In this document: positions 22,558 to 33,946 of the stretch, in pieces
Position numbering within the stretch: the first letter of the stretch is position 1
Layout: every line of letters starts with the position of its first letter
Source: Heterodera schachtii
Lineage: Eukaryota > Nematoda > Chromadorea > Rhabditida > Heteroderidae
Length of the DNA: 64,000 nucleotides
Assembly (NCBI GenBank): GCA_023374025.1
Contig: SIJG01000075.1
Location: 451,743 to 515,742, forward strand
Direction: 5' to 3'
The notes under the pieces: generated by a model
Databases searched by the model: none
Told to the model about the DNA's origin: nothing
What the model saw: the letters and a program-made list of their open reading frames with translations, nothing else
Program-made: the position numbers and the translations under genes

Positions 22558-23747
22558 ATGTCTGACAATCCAAAAGAAGCGGAAAAAGAAATGGAAAAAA
22601 GCGATGTAAGGTGTTCGATTTGCTTCCGCCATCTCAGCTTGGCCTTGGCATTGCGATGATCAGTCACCGTTTTGACTATTTCGTCGACGAACATTTCAAA
22701 ACTCGCAAATGGATATTGGGACAAATTATAATTCAATGCAAAATTGGACAGAATGGCGCAGAGGAAATGGAAATTGTCAATTCCAATGGAAAAGCATTGC
22801 CAATTCCGCAAAATCCGTTGCCGAACAAAGTCATCGGATTCGGAAGCATTGAGACCAAGTGAAAAATGAATTTGGAAATGTTTTTTGACCATTTCTGCTT
22901 TTCAGCTACTTCGACCAAAATGTGATCACTTTTTTCGGCCATTTTCACCGTTTTTTCGCCTCGTCTACAACAAAATTGTTCATTTGCGCTGAAAACATTC
23001 ACATTTCGGAATTCGTTGTGCACAATATTTGGCCAATGTTCAAGCCCTCAATTCGTCAAATAGCTTTCAACCCCATCGCTTTTGGTCAAATCCGCCAATT
23101 TGCCCCGTCAATGCTTTTCGATTGTCCGTCCCTTCATGTTGTCGATTTCGTTGATGGTGGAATTTTGCCTGAATTTCCGCCTGATGACAGTGCCAATGCG
23201 TCGGATGGCCAAGCGGTGGCCAAATGGCTGTTCACGCCTCGTCCTGACAATTTGAAAAAGATGCTCGGTTACTTTGTGAATTCAGCGACTGAAGAACAAT
23301 GGTCGGCAATTGTGGAGCAAATCAAAGCGGTGATTAATTAATTATTTCCAATTTAATTCGTTTTTTTATTTTTAGGCATTTTCCGCTGCTTCTTCTCCTG
23401 TTTCTTTCGCCATTATTTCGCCGTCCTCTTTGCTTTCTTCGTTTGTGCCATTTGTATTGACCAACGAATTCACCGGGGAGAAATTGGCACTGTTAGAAGA
23501 TGGAGAAGATGATAAGAAACATTTTGTGCTCATCCGTTTTCCAATTGCAGTAGGCAACTTGGAAAAATGGATAAAAGATGAGATGGATGAATTTGATGAT
23601 GGACAAATGAACAAAATTGGGATTATGATCAAAGACGACGGATTTGACAAAAGGTGTACAATTTTAAAAATTCTCATTGCTAATTTTGTTTTTGTTTCAA
23701 GTCTTTTCGACGCTGCTTCCTCCGCCGTGCCGTGTGGTGATCACTGA
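22558..23747 (+). pseudogene. F-box family copy G (exon 1-2 junction deleted)
   Basis: Exon 1 (22558 on, MSDNPKEAEKEMEK) runs directly into the middle of exon 2: the intron and the codons for FISADCWLE are gone and an extra A shifts the frame, so the ATG frame stops early. Remaining exons are open: 2 (to 22858, FDLLPPSQLG), 3 (22906-23329, HNIWPMFKPS, FPPDDSANASDGQAV), 4 (23376-23653, FVLTNEFTGEKLAL), 5 (23702-23747, ending CGDH). A product could arise only from a non-ATG or downstream start, which would lack the first part of the F-box. Probably a recent pseudogene because four exons are unbroken. Confidence 0.8.
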
Positions 23748-23845
23748 TCAGAAACAGCAGAAGTGAATTTTTTGGTTGATTGATTGATGCAGTCGTTAAG
23801 ATGACCTTTTGTGGGACTTTGTTATTTGATTTTGTTGCTCATAAA

Positions 23846-23945
23846 CTCTAGCGATGCTCAAGGGTCTCAGTCTCGAACCAAGACAAGTCTCGGGTTTTGG
23901 ATCTCGATTTTCCATTTTAGAGATCGAGATTTTTTTACATTCCTC
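23846..23945. repeat. Dispersed CTCGAGACT-type repeat
   Basis: ATGCTCAAGGGTCTCAGTCT, then GGATCTCGATTTTCCATTTT, then GAGATCGAGATTTTTTTACA: same layout as the copies at 10918 and 27886, again shortly after an F-box copy. Confidence 0.65.
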
Positions 23946-24237
23946 TAAATAAAAATAAATAAAATTTATTTTGGAAAAATTGCATAATTATTTGATTACT
24001 CAACTAAATTTAAAGGGTTTTAAGTAGTACCAGGCTATTTATTGGCACAGTTTTTAGTAGTGTCCAAAATCAAAAATGTGAATTTTACTTTAAAAATTAC
24101 ACAAAATTTTTTGAGCCCGGCGCTGGCAATGAAATTTCTAATTATGCCAATAAATTAGAGTTGTACTGGACCGGGACCGAACCCTCGGTTTTTAATTTTC
24201 CAAAAAATAAAAATAAAATAAAAACGAAAGTATTAAA

Positions 24238-25356
24238 TACAGTGATGGAAAAAAGTCTTGACTCAAAATGATAAAATTTAAAATTTTGCTTGTTTGTCGA
24301 CTTAATATTTTTCTTTTTGTATAATTATTACCTTCAATATATGATGACTCGTCCCCACACAACAAGTAAATTTATTTGACTTATTCATTCCCGAGATTGA
24401 TTCACTTGATCAGACTTGACTCAAAAAAAGGGCGGAAAAAAGTCTTGACTCAAACATGAAAACCACCTTAAAGTTCATTTAAAAACCTGGAAATAATTCA
24501 TGCTAGTTTACCTTTAATACTGAGCAAAAAATACTTTTACACTAACTTCATCAGATCACTCCTTCACGGTGATCAGAAAAGTCAAAAATGGCTTGAAATC
24601 GGGAAAATTTTAGAAAAAATTCCTAGGGGGTTGGGAAATTTTTTTTCCCAGAAAGAGCACAAAATTCTCTATCTACCGAATTGCCTTTTGAATTGTAGGG
24701 ATACGACTTGTTGATAGAAAGTTATACTTGGGTTGATTTGATGATTATAAAAAATAACTATTTTCTACCGTATTTCAAGAGAAAATGATCAAAAAATTGA
24801 GCAGTTTTGAGTTGTCCAAATTTCAACCCAAGTATAACTTTTATTGTACAAGCCGTAGCCCTACCATTCAAAAGGCAATTCGGTAGAGAATTTTGTGATC
24901 TTTTCAATGATCCTATTCAAATTTCCAGGGAATTTTCCTAACCCCCTAGGAATTTTTTCGAAAATTTCCTCGATTTTCAATCTATTTTTTGGCGTCTAGG
25001 ATTACCATAAAGGAGTGATCTGATCAAGTTGGTTTAAGCGATTTTTTTTGGTCAATATCATAAGTTATGTAAATAGGAATTTTTTCAGATTTTTGGGTAA
25101 ATTATGAAATAGTTTTTCAAGATTGAGTCAAGACTTTTTCCGCCTTTTTTTTGAGCAAGGTCTGATCAGGAGACTTATTCACGAGAATGATAAAGCGGAT
25201 TGAAATGATTTTGTGTGTATGAAAGGCCCATATATTGGGGTAAATAAATATGTATACTTAAACAAAAAATAATCAGCTAAAATTCCAGTCAAAATTTAAA
25301 ATTCTACAAATTTTATCACCTTGGTTTGTGAGTCAAGACTTTTTTCAACCACTGTA
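24238..25356. mobile_element. TA-flanked palindromic foldback element
   Basis: Bounded by TA dinucleotides (24238-24239, 25355-25356), with ends CAGTG and CACTG as in Tc1/mariner-type elements. Nearly the whole 1115 bp is one degenerate inverted repeat centred near 24785: AAAAAAGTCTTGACTCA at the left end returns inverted at the right end, GGGCGGAAAAAAGTCTTGAC at 24430 matches its inverse near 25140, TTGCCTTTTGAATTGTAGGG-like arms face each other at about 24685 and 24860, and GTTATACTTGGGTTGA near 24720 pairs with its inverse near 24822. No transposase. Transcribed, it could form a hairpin with arms over 500 nt. Confidence 0.85.
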
Positions 25357-25526
25357 TTAATTTTTTAGTTTTTATTTTATAAAACCAAAAAAGTTAACGC
25401 AAAATTAATTATAATATATTTAATCGATATTTCAAATCAAATTTATTTTAATTATTTTAAACAATAATCATTTTTGGACTAAATGATCGAATATTATTAG
25501 AAATTCAGATTTGCTTCACATCACTT

Positions 25527-25605
25527 TTTTCGGCGCGCTTTTTCCAAAAAACTTTTGGGGAAGAAGGGGGCCCGGCGGTGCCGAAAGGCGCCGCCGGGGA
25601 AAATC
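25527..25605. repeat. GC-rich hairpin module
   Basis: CCCGGCGGTGCCGAAAGGCG followed by CCGCCGGGG forms a strong hairpin. It is preceded by TTCGGCGCGCTTTTTCC. Related modules occur at 12800-12830, 12942-12975, 37258-37290 and 38356-38385, all within or next to similar T-rich and A-rich flanks, so this looks like a fragment of the G-run MITE family. Confidence 0.65.
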
Positions 25606-25989
25606 TAAAAAACGTATTCCCAATAAATTGATTTGCAATATACATTAATTAATGTGTTAATTTAATTTAAAAGAAATTTAGTAAATATACAAAATAATTT
25701 CATAAGAAATTTTGTTTTTTGTTTATTGTCAAAAAATCCATTATTTTTTTGTTGTTTTACTGTCGAAAAGTCCGGGAGCCGTATCATAAACATTTTCATG
25801 AATACCCCCGATCAGATCAGATCAGTGTCAATCAGTACAACTTAATATTAAATTTCAAAGAATCATAAAAAAATAAAAACTTTTTTTTTCACATCTATAA
25901 AATCTTTGTATGAATTTTTTACGCCCGATTATGTCGTTTTTTAAATAAATTCTGTGGTCACAGAACAACACAACAGAATGGGAAAGTAC

Positions 25990-26174
25990 CTTAATTACCT
26001 AATCACCTTTTGTTTGGAATGAGTGACAGATACAGATTAATTAATTGTCATGCGAAAATCAAATTAATTACATTTACCCTTTTAACGAGCAAAATTATAT
26101 AGGTATTAATTCTTTCTTTCATTAACTGATTTTTCAGTTCACTTCTTTCTATCTGCTTTATTACAATTCAAAAA
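25990..26174 (+). promoter_or_regulatory. Conserved F-box family upstream block
   Basis: Before the intact copy H. Contains CCTTTTGTTTGGAATGAG, ACCCTTTTAACGAGCAAAAT, TTCATTAACTGATTTTTCAG and TTCACTTCTTTCT, in the same order as before copies A and K. The TTTTCAG about 40 nt before the ATG could be a cis or trans splice acceptor. Confidence 0.6.
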
Positions 26175-27781
26175 ATGTCTGACAATCCGAAGAAAGCGGA
26201 GAAAGAAATGGAAAAAGCGATGTAAAACAATTAAATTTTGAAATTCAATCGCAATTAATTATTTTTTCAGCTTTATCTCTGCCGACTGTTGGTTGGAAGT
26301 GTTCGATTTGCTTCCGCCATCTCAGCTTGGCCTTGGCATTGCGTTGATCAGTCGCCGATTTGACTTTTACGTGGACGAACATTTCAAAACTCGCAAATGG
26401 ACATTGGGACAAATTATAATTCAATGCAAAATTGGACAGAATGGCGCAGAGGAAATGGAAATTGTCAATTCCGATGAAAAAGCTTTGCCAATCCCCCAAA
26501 ATCCGTTGCCGAACAAAATCATTGGATTCAGAGGCATTCAGATCTTGTAATAATGCTTTTTGATCACTACTGATCATTATTACACTTCGAATTTTCAGCT
26601 ACTTCGACCAAAATGTGCTCACTTTTCTCCACCATTTTCATCGGTTTTTCGCCTCGTCTACAACAGAATTGTTCATTCTCACTGAGAATGTTAGCATTTT
26701 GGAGTTTTTTATGCGCAACATTTGGCCAATGTTCAATGATACAATTCGTGAGATGTATTTGAAACCCATCGCCTTTCGGCAAATCCGCCAATTTTCCCCG
26801 TCAATTCTCTTCGACTGTCCATCACTTCACTTTGTCTTTTTCGATGGTGGAATTTTGCCCGAATTTCCACCCGACGACAGTGCCAATGCGTCGGATGGCC
26901 AAGCGGTGGCCAAATGGCTGTTCTCGCCTCATCCTGACAATTTGTGGAAAGAGCTCAGCATTGAGAATCCACCGGTGGACCAATGGCCGTCGACAGTTAA
27001 ACAAATCAAAGCGGTGATTTGTCCAATACAATTTCTAATTGCTGTTTTTGTTTCCTTTTTAGGCATTTCTCAATGCTTCTTCTCCTGTTGCTTTCGGCAT
27101 TTCTGTTTCCTTTCCTCCGTCTTCTTCGTTTCCTGCCGTTTTGCCATTTGAACTGACCAACGAATTTACCCAAGAGAAATTGGCACTGTCAAAAGAACAT
27201 GCAAATGTTTTTCATCTTAACCGTTGCCCATTTGTTGCCAAAAAGAGACAACAGCAGAAGATTGAGGGATTGGGCGACCGATGGAATCGAATTGACTTTT
27301 TCGTTGGTGACGACGGAGTCGGCGAAGGGTGATAAATAGGGCTAAATTTTTAGATTTTTGCCTATTTTTTTACTGAGTTCCAAGTGGCCTGTAACGTTTA
27401 TTCACTATTTTCTAGGTTTTTATTTTTAGAGGCTAAAAGTCTAAAAAAAATTTGAAATAACTTATTTTACTTATCCTTTTTGTGCCTTCTCTCGATAATT
27501 TTAGGCGCTGGAAATGAAATTGACATTTATTATAAGCTAACACCCATTTTATGTGAATTTTTTTTGAAAAAGTGAAAACTATTTTCTCTAAAAATATTAA
27601 AAATTTTATGCCAAAACATATTTTGCCATTTCTGGTGCATATTTTATATGCATATTTCGTGCTTTTGTATTCATAATTATTACCAGCCCTAGTGATGAAC
27701 AATTTAAAAATCTCAATGCTAATTTCCCATTTCTATTTTTGAAGTCTTCTCGACAATTTGCCCGGGCCGAGTGATCACTGA
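26175..27781 (+). CDS. F-box family protein, copy H (intact)
   Basis: Exons 26175-26221, 26271-26546, 26599-27013, 27063-27328, 27745-27781; 1041 nt, 346 residues, in frame with GT-AG introns. Exon 1 encodes MSDNPKKAEKEMEKA. F-box in exon 2 (CWLEVFDLLPPSQLG, IALISRRFDFYVDEHF). Exon 3 has MRNIWPMFNDTIREMY and FPPDDSANASDGQAV. Exon 4 has FELTNEFTQEKLALSKEH. Exon 5 gives LLDNLPGPSDH with the short-tail stop. Expected to be an SCF ubiquitin-ligase adaptor; target unknown. Intron 4 is 416 nt instead of about 50 because it holds a 355-bp hAT-like MITE. Its upstream block is conserved with copies A and K. Confidence 0.88.
27337..27691. mobile_element. hAT-like MITE in intron 4 of copy H
   Basis: 355 bp with ends TAGGGCT and AGCCCTA and an imperfect 8-bp duplication, GTGATAAA before and GTGATGAA after. 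The interior is AT-rich with GCATATTTCGTGC phrases also present in the nested element at 29321-29871. The left duplicate overlaps the intron's own donor site (GT at 27329). No coding capacity. Confidence 0.75.
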
Positions 27782-28162
27782 TCAGAAAACAGCAGAAAAT
27801 AAATTGATTGATTGAGTCGATTATGTTTGATCTAAATGTCTGACTTTGCTATTTGAGTGTTGTTATATTTGGTTTTTGCTCATAAACATAAATGAGTCGC
27901 GGTCTCAACTCGAGAAAAATCTCGGTGTTTTTTGGGTCTCGGTCTCGATTTCCCACTTTTTGAGACCGAGACTTTTTTACACTTCTAATGCTCATATTCT
28001 CCTGGCAAAATATAATAAATAAATTTGATTTATTTAATTTTATTAAAGCGAATTTTGAGCGTTTTAAGTTTATATTTATTTGCACAGTTTTTAGTGCCTA
28101 AAAATGTGAACTTTAGTTATAAAAAAATTGCACCAAAATTTTCGAAATTTTTCACGGCAGTT
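27782..28162. repeat. Spacer with a dispersed CTCGAGACT-type repeat
   Basis: 27886-27990 is another copy of the TCTCGGT/GAGACCGAGA repeat (GGGTCTCGGTCTCGATTTCC, then TTGAGACCGAGACTTTTTTA). The rest is AT-rich and shows no gene. Confidence 0.55.
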
Positions 28163-28205
28163 TTAAGCTCATCTCTGCCGATTGTTGGCTGGAGGTGTTC
28201 GATTT

Positions 28206-28724
28206 CGTGCTGGCGCGTTTCTTAAAAACTGCCATCCTTGAAAATGTTCAAAAGTTCAAAAATTAATTTTTTTTAAAAACTTAATGAACAATTTCAATGA
28301 AAAAATTCTAAGATAAAATTAGAATTTTTGAAGAAATATTTCTAAAATTAAAATGTAACAAAAAATTCATAACTTTACTCAACTTAAAATTTAAAAACTT
28401 TAAGTTAAATTTTTGTCCATGACCTTTTTGAAAAGCATTTATTTTGAAATTCTAGTGTTTAATATATTATACAAAAGGTTTTAAACTCCAAAAAGAAATT
28501 AGAAATTTCAAGTCATTAAATTGCAATTCAACCATTTTTTTTAGAAATGTTCATAAATTTTTTTTTATTAATTTACTAATAATTGTTTAATTTTCCCAAT
28601 TATATTCCAAAATTTTTAAAAATATTTTTCAAGTTTTCTAAATTTTTCAAGAAATTTCTTGAAATTATGGGGGGTGGCAGTTTTAAGAAACGCGCTGGCA
28701 AATATAAAAAAACGCACTAGCACC
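28206..28724. mobile_element. MITE with 9-bp target duplication (Mutator-like?)
   Basis: 519 bp inserted in exon 2 of copy I. Flanks are a perfect 9-bp repeat GTTCGATTT (28197-28205 and 28725-28733). The ends are inverted repeats: GCGCGTTTCTTAAAAACTGC near the left end, and its inverse (GCAGTTTTAAGAAACGCGC) near the right end, followed by a partial second repeat GCACTAGCACC. The 9-bp duplication fits Mutator-like elements, but no transposase is present to prove it. Confidence 0.8.
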
Positions 28725-29190
28725 GTTCGATTTGCTTCCCCCCTTTCAGCTTGGCTTTTACAAATCCCTCTAAATCCGTTACCAAACAAACTCATCGGAT
28801 TCAGAAGCATTTTGATCAAGTAAAAATATTGAATTTGTAAGTGATTTGTGCCAATCACACTTTCTTATGGTTTTCAACTTCTTTAATTGTTCATTCGCAT
28901 TGAAAATATTTGCATTTTGGAGTTTCACCCGTCCATTCTCTGCAATTGTCCGTCTCTCCAAACTGACTCTTTCCATTTCGATATTTTGTCCGAATTCCAT
29001 GTTTTGTGTATTCAACGATTTACCAATGGTTGGCAACCGATGAACAAATCAAAGCGGTGATTAATTGATTTGTCCAATTTAATTTGTCTTTTTCCTTATT
29101 TTTGTCTTCTTTTTTGGCATTTTCCATTGCTTCTTCTCCTGTTTCTTTCGTCATTTCTGTCTTCGCTTTTCGCCGGTGTGCCATTTAAAA

Positions 29191-30259
29191 CAGAGTATCG
29201 ATCTGTTCTTATTTATAAGAAATGTTCTGATTTGGAGGGTCCAAAACTTATAAAAAAATGTTCTTATTTATTTAAATTGGAGAGAAACTTTGATGAAATA
29301 TAACGCATTGAATACATAATTAGGGTTCGGAATTATATGCACATGCATATTTTTTTCCTGGACTGTTGGAGGCCTGAAACGCACGAAAAACATGTTTTTA
29401 GCTTGGTTTGAAGCTTCTAGGCCGTATTTCCATATGCATATTTGTGCATATTTCGCGATTTATGTGCATATTTTGGCATTTCGTGCATATTATGTGCATA
29501 TTTGAGCATTTTTTCAACAAAGCCTCTATTAAAAGGCCCCCTCTATTAAAGCGGCCCTTTTGGTCTCTAAGGACCGAAAAATTTTCAAAAAATTTCATCT
29601 TTTGGGTTTTTCAAAAAATATTAATAAAAAATGTAACTTTTTAAAAAAATGGAAATTTATGGAAAAAAATGTCAAAAATTTAAAATTTTCTATTTTACTC
29701 AATATTTTTTAGCTATTTTTTTGCATTTAGCTATTTTCGAGATTTTTAACATAAATTTAACGAATTTGAAGAATTTGTGAAAATTTTGCCCTCAATTTGG
29801 AAAAATTTATGTGCATATTTTTTTTTATGTGTTTATTTTGCAATTTTTGGTGCATATAAATCCGAACCCTATACATAATTAACTGTTAAATAATTTGCTT
29901 TTAATGTATTTTTTCAACGAAAAATTTGGCGGCGAGATAGCTAAAAAACAAGGCACGGCGAGTTGACCGCGGCGAGTTGGGCGGTTCCCTTCCGCCCCAC
30001 TTGTTCCCCAAAAAATCTTTGAAAAAAATGCACCGCAAAATAAAAATCTTATTTTTTTGAACCCGATTACATTTTTCCCAAAAATTGTTAAAAATGATCA
30101 TGGGAGACAAAAAATACGAAAGTTGATTCTATATTAATTGAATAAAGTGTTATACAAGCGATTTAAAGCAATTTTGCAAAATGTTCTTATTTTTGACCCC
30201 AAAGTCTTATTTTTTGGCCTTGATATTCTTATTTTGAAAAATTTCCGATCAGCAGCCTG
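29191..30259. mobile_element. hAT-like non-autonomous element
   Basis: 1069 bp inserted in exon 4 of copy I, flanked by the perfect 8-bp repeat ATTTAAAA (29183-29190 and 30260-30267). It starts CAGAGTATCGATCTG and ends, in reverse complement, CAGGCTGCTGATCGG, so only short imperfect inverted ends. The right end (TTCTTATTTTTGACCCCAAA) is also present near 22320. A second element is nested inside. No transposase frame seen. Confidence 0.72.
29321..29871. mobile_element. Nested hAT-like MITE
   Basis: 551 bp inside the element 29191-30259. Inverted ends TAGGGTTCGGAATTATATGC and, inverted, TAGGGTTCGGATTTATATGC differ at one position here. Flanks are the perfect 8-bp duplication TACATAAT (29313-29320 and 29872-29879). 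The interior has iterated GTGCATATT phrases, some read as TTTCGCGATTTATGTGCATA. Confidence 0.85.
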
Positions 30260-30892
30260 ATTTAAAATGATCAACGAATTCACTCAAGAGAAATTGTCAC
30301 TGTCACAAGAAAAAGCAAATGCTTTTAAGCTTTTCCGTTGTCCAATTGCAGCTGACGGCGAAGAAAAATGAGAATCAAATTGGGATTTTTATCAGAGACG
30401 GCGGAGTCGACAATGGGTGAACGATTTTAAAAATCACAATGCTAATTTATTATTTTATTTATTTTTATTTTAAAAATCTCTATGCTAATTATTTATTATT
30501 TTGTTTTTTCATTTGTAATACTGTGTGTCAGGGATGACATTTAATTTTTTTAGCACTTTATGTAACTTTGAAGTTCATTTTAATGTTTTTAGACCTAGTT
30601 CGACCCAAAAACTCACAACTCGAAAAGTTTGACTTTTCTGCTTTTTGTTCAAATTCGTGTCCGGGATCCCGAATTTGTAGATGGATGCCACTTTGTGACC
30701 AGAGACCTCGAAAATCCCGGGTTATTTGTTTTCGGATCCTTCAAACCAAAAATAAAATAAAAATTGACCAAAAAGTGGTCCCAAACTACAATAATGCATT
30801 TCTACTTTTATTACTTTTTAAATTCGAATTTTAGACTTTTTGTTCGAATTAATATTTCGCTTTTTTAATGGTTTTTAGTCCATAAAATTTCC

Positions 30893-31571
30893 AAGGTTAC
30901 CTATCATTTCGTCACTGAGCGTTTCGTCACCGTTCAGTTCGTCACTGAGACAATTTTTAAAAATTGTTATGAAAGTATTAATTGGTTTAAAATTCTCAAA
31001 AATTATTTCTGGGTTTGAATACCACCGGTGGTAGCCCCTTTTTCGAAATTTTTTTAGGTATTTGAAAATTCGAAAAAATGAGTTTATAATGGTTTTGAGG
31101 ACGCAGATCACGAATTTGACTGTTGTCCTAAATGATATCGCTCTGAGATATCGATGGGGATTTTCTGCTGCTGCTTTCTGCATAAATTCAGCAAGAAATT
31201 TGACGCAAATTGTTGTTTTGATCAACATAGAGGGAATTGAGCTATGACTTTCCCTCTGTTGCTATTTTCTGGCGCTTTTTAATAATCAGCAACTAAATGT
31301 TAGCATCTCTGAAATTCATTAAGCATCCCTTTTAACACATTTTTTGATGAATGTATCTGATCCCTGGTTTGTGTTTAAGTTGAATCCAATTGGTCATTTA
31401 TGAAAATACGGAAACTTAAGTCCACAATTTGCAAGAAAGCCAATGCTATTAAAAAATACATAAAACAAAGAATTTTCAATATTTAACTAATATTTTTAAA
31501 AAATTATTTCTCAGTGACGAAATGATCAGTGACGAAACGAACAGTGACGAAATGATCGGCCACCTTTTGAA
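30893..31571. mobile_element. Foldback element with TTTCGTCACTGA-iterated ends
   Basis: In intron 4 of copy I. The left end repeats TTTCGTCACTGAG three times (30900-30953), and the right end repeats the inverse CAGTGACGAAATGATC three times (31503-31558). Outer ends AAGGTTACC and GGCCACCTT are inverted. A likely but imperfect duplication AAATTTCC/CAATTTCC flanks it, with a few extra bases on the right, so borders are approximate. The interior is AT-rich and non-coding. Confidence 0.7.
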
Positions 31572-31839
31572 CAATTTCCCCCCCCCCCCATTCCCAAATA
31601 AATTTTGGTTTAAAAAATTATTTTTATCGAAAACAAATTTAAAACAATTGAAATAAGCAAAATAATTTTTAAAATTAATTTTTACTTGTTTTAATGAAAA
31701 GCGTTAATAAAAATTTTTTTTTTGCCTATTTGAGGTGCCTATTTCGCGATTTTTTGTGCCTAAAAAAAGAAGCCCTACTAATTGCCTATTTTTATTTTTT
31801 AGTCTTCTCGACGATTTGCCCGGGCCGAGTGATCACTGA

Positions 31840-32789
31840 TCAGAAACAGCAGAAAATGAACTGATTGATTGGTGCGGTTATCTGATCAAAATGTTGGACT
31901 TTGTTGCTATTTAAGTGTTGTTGTTTTTGATTTGATTTTGACTTTTATTTACATATTCTTATATAATTCGGGGATTTTTCATACATATTTCGCAATTTTT
32001 GAGTATTTTTAAGAAAAATTTTCATAAATACCCAAATAAGTAAAATGAAAATCTCAATATTTCGTAAAATTTTTGATTATATTTGAGGTTTAGAGAATTT
32101 GTAGAATTTCTTACGGTATTGGATGTGATTTGTTTCGTCAATGGAATCAAATTATCATTCATATTTACCATGGACAAAATCTGGACGATAGCGAATGCTT
32201 TTTTAAAAAGCCAAATTTAATTGCGTTTTAATTGACTTCTCGACGAAACTCTCGGTCCAAGTGATCAGCAGAAGAATTGAATGAATTCTTGAGAAGTGAT
32301 GGATCAGTTTTAATAATGAATTATTAACGTGCCCATAAATTAGATTCACCATATTTTAGACCATTTTAGTAATTTTCAATCATAGTAATCAATTAATTTC
32401 TTCAATTAATTTGAATTTTATGATGTTTGAATTTGCATTTCCCCTTACAAAATAAATCTCAAACGGTGATGGTGCATTTTTGTGTGAAGTGGCGATGGTG
32501 CTTGTTACTGTTGCAAAGTGAAATAATGGTGCCAATTTCGAATGAAAACTGCCGGTTTAAAATACGATTCTATTCAAAAGCTAGGTAATTACTTTTTAGA
32601 AATTTGCCGACAGTAAAAAACTGTAGCTACAAGCTTACCATAACCTTAGATTGGCTAAGCTTGGGATTAATTTTTTAACGAAAAGTATAAATACCTTGAT
32701 CAATTATAAATCTTTTGCTTTGAAATGAATAAGAAATAATTGTTCTGCAATCACTTGCTCAAATTATTAGTTTTTTTCTAATTTAGAAA
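31840..32789. other. Spacer with a lone F-box exon 5 relic
   Basis: 32238-32283 (CTTCTCGACGAAACTCTCGG, then AAGTGATCAGCAGAAG) matches the last F-box exon and the sequence after its stop, lacking the 7-bp CACTGAT. The remaining DNA is AT-rich, without a gene. Confidence 0.55.
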
Positions 32790-33767
32790 ATGCCATTTAC
32801 TCCGCATTCGGCCAGTTTGACAAGCTTAGCCTACCGGCATCTCGTTAATGACTTCAATAAGTCCGTAAAAATTGGAAACCGGCGAAATTCACAAACGCTG
32901 GCACGTGTAAGTCTTCATGAGTGTGGACACACGCTCGTGATCTGGTTTATGCCAGGACCGGAGCTTTTGATCCACGTAAACTCCCGTAAATATTTGGACA
33001 AGGAATCATGGCGCTTTGCAGATCACCGTCATTCCCGACGAGGACGGCTCGGACGGAGCAACGGTGACTGAAGTCATCAAGCGAAAACGAGGCGCCAGCA
33101 GTTGGCCGAAATGGTTGCGCTCCTAGGCGGCAAAGTTGCGGAACGTATGTTTTGCGACCGGAGCGTCGGTCACCATGCGGCAACATTCCGGATGCCACAC
33201 GGATTGCCAAAAAAGTTCTTTAATTGAAAAAAAAACAAAATTTCATTTCAATTATTTTTTTTCAGTTGGCTGGATTCCCGGCCAATACGCCGTTGTCAAA
33301 AAACCAAAAGAAGATAATCCGGGACATGCTCCGGCAGACCGAAGAAGAGGCGGAAGTCATTTTTCACCCTCGGCGCAAGCTGCTCAAAAAAGTACTACAA
33401 AAATTATTTAAAAATTAATTGGGTTTTTTGTTAAGTTGGCCATTCGGCTCTTTGACAGCGGCACTTTGAACGAGAATGAAGTTCAACGGTTGGTATTTTG
33501 GATAAATTTGTTAAACCAAAAAGTAAATAATGCTTTTTAAATTAGGAATGGTTTTTGGCTATGCTCTTAATTCAATGCATTTTCTGAATAAAAGTCAATT
33601 TTTTTGTTCCTAATTGTTAAGTTTTAAAGACTCGAACTTTCTAAATTGTATTTGTTCTTTATTTGACTCATAAATGTATTGGATTATAATTTAAGCATTC
33701 TCGACATGGCTGTGCCAACCCTTATTTGTCTGATGACGGTGAGGAGGAATTTGACACGTCCGATTAG
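32790..33767 (+). pseudogene. FtsH-type (M41) metalloprotease fragment
   Basis: Pieces of a peptidase M41 domain, as in mitochondrial AAA proteases of the FtsH/AFG3/YME1 group. 32790-32975 carries the zinc motif in VSLHECGHTLVIWFMPGP (HExxH). 33022 on gives ITVIPDEDGSDGATVTEV. A frame change near 33080 then leads to QQLAEMVALLGGKVAERMF, and another near 33188 to IPDATRIAKKV. 33266-33391 gives the helical IIRDMLRQTEEEAEVIF. 33436-33492 gives LAIRLFDSGTLNENEVQRL. 33696-33767 gives the acidic end SDDGEEEFDTSD. The AAA ATPase domain and membrane segments are absent and two frame breaks occur, so I call it a partial pseudogene, though the splice sites in the 3' half still agree in phase. Confidence 0.75.
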
Positions 33768-33946
33768 GAATATTCTATAATTAGGTATTTTGTTGAGCTA
33801 AAAAATGATTAATTTAATCATATTGATTTGTTTTTTTCGTTTGGTAAATCATTTCTGTTTAAAAAGAAAAAAATGGCCTATTTAATTAAAACATTCGCTC
33901 CGCGACCTTGCCGCCGAGAAGATTGTCGAAGAGAATGTGCGAATGG
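33768..33946. other. Spacer beside foldback element
   Basis: Just before the element at 33947 a short frame reads LRDLAAEKIVEENVRMGG, which looks like a protein fragment cut by the insertion. The parent protein was not recognised. Confidence 0.35.

Larger units (their letters stand above)
28163..31839 (+). pseudogene. F-box family copy I, interrupted by several transposons
   Basis: One family copy spread over 3.7 kb. Exon 2 begins near 28168 (SSADCWLEVFDF in degenerate form), is interrupted at 28205 by a MITE, and resumes at 28725 with the duplicated GTTCGATTT. Exon 3 survives as scraps (28890-29060, ending IKA). Exon 4 starts near 29117, is cut at 29190 by a hAT-like element, and resumes at 30260 (MINEFTQEKLSLSQEK), with a stop after DGEEK. 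Exon 5 is 31803-31839 (LLDDLPGPSDH). Intron 4 holds a further element. Exon 1 was not found. Clearly dead, but the target duplications allow the pre-insertion order to be followed. Confidence 0.8.
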
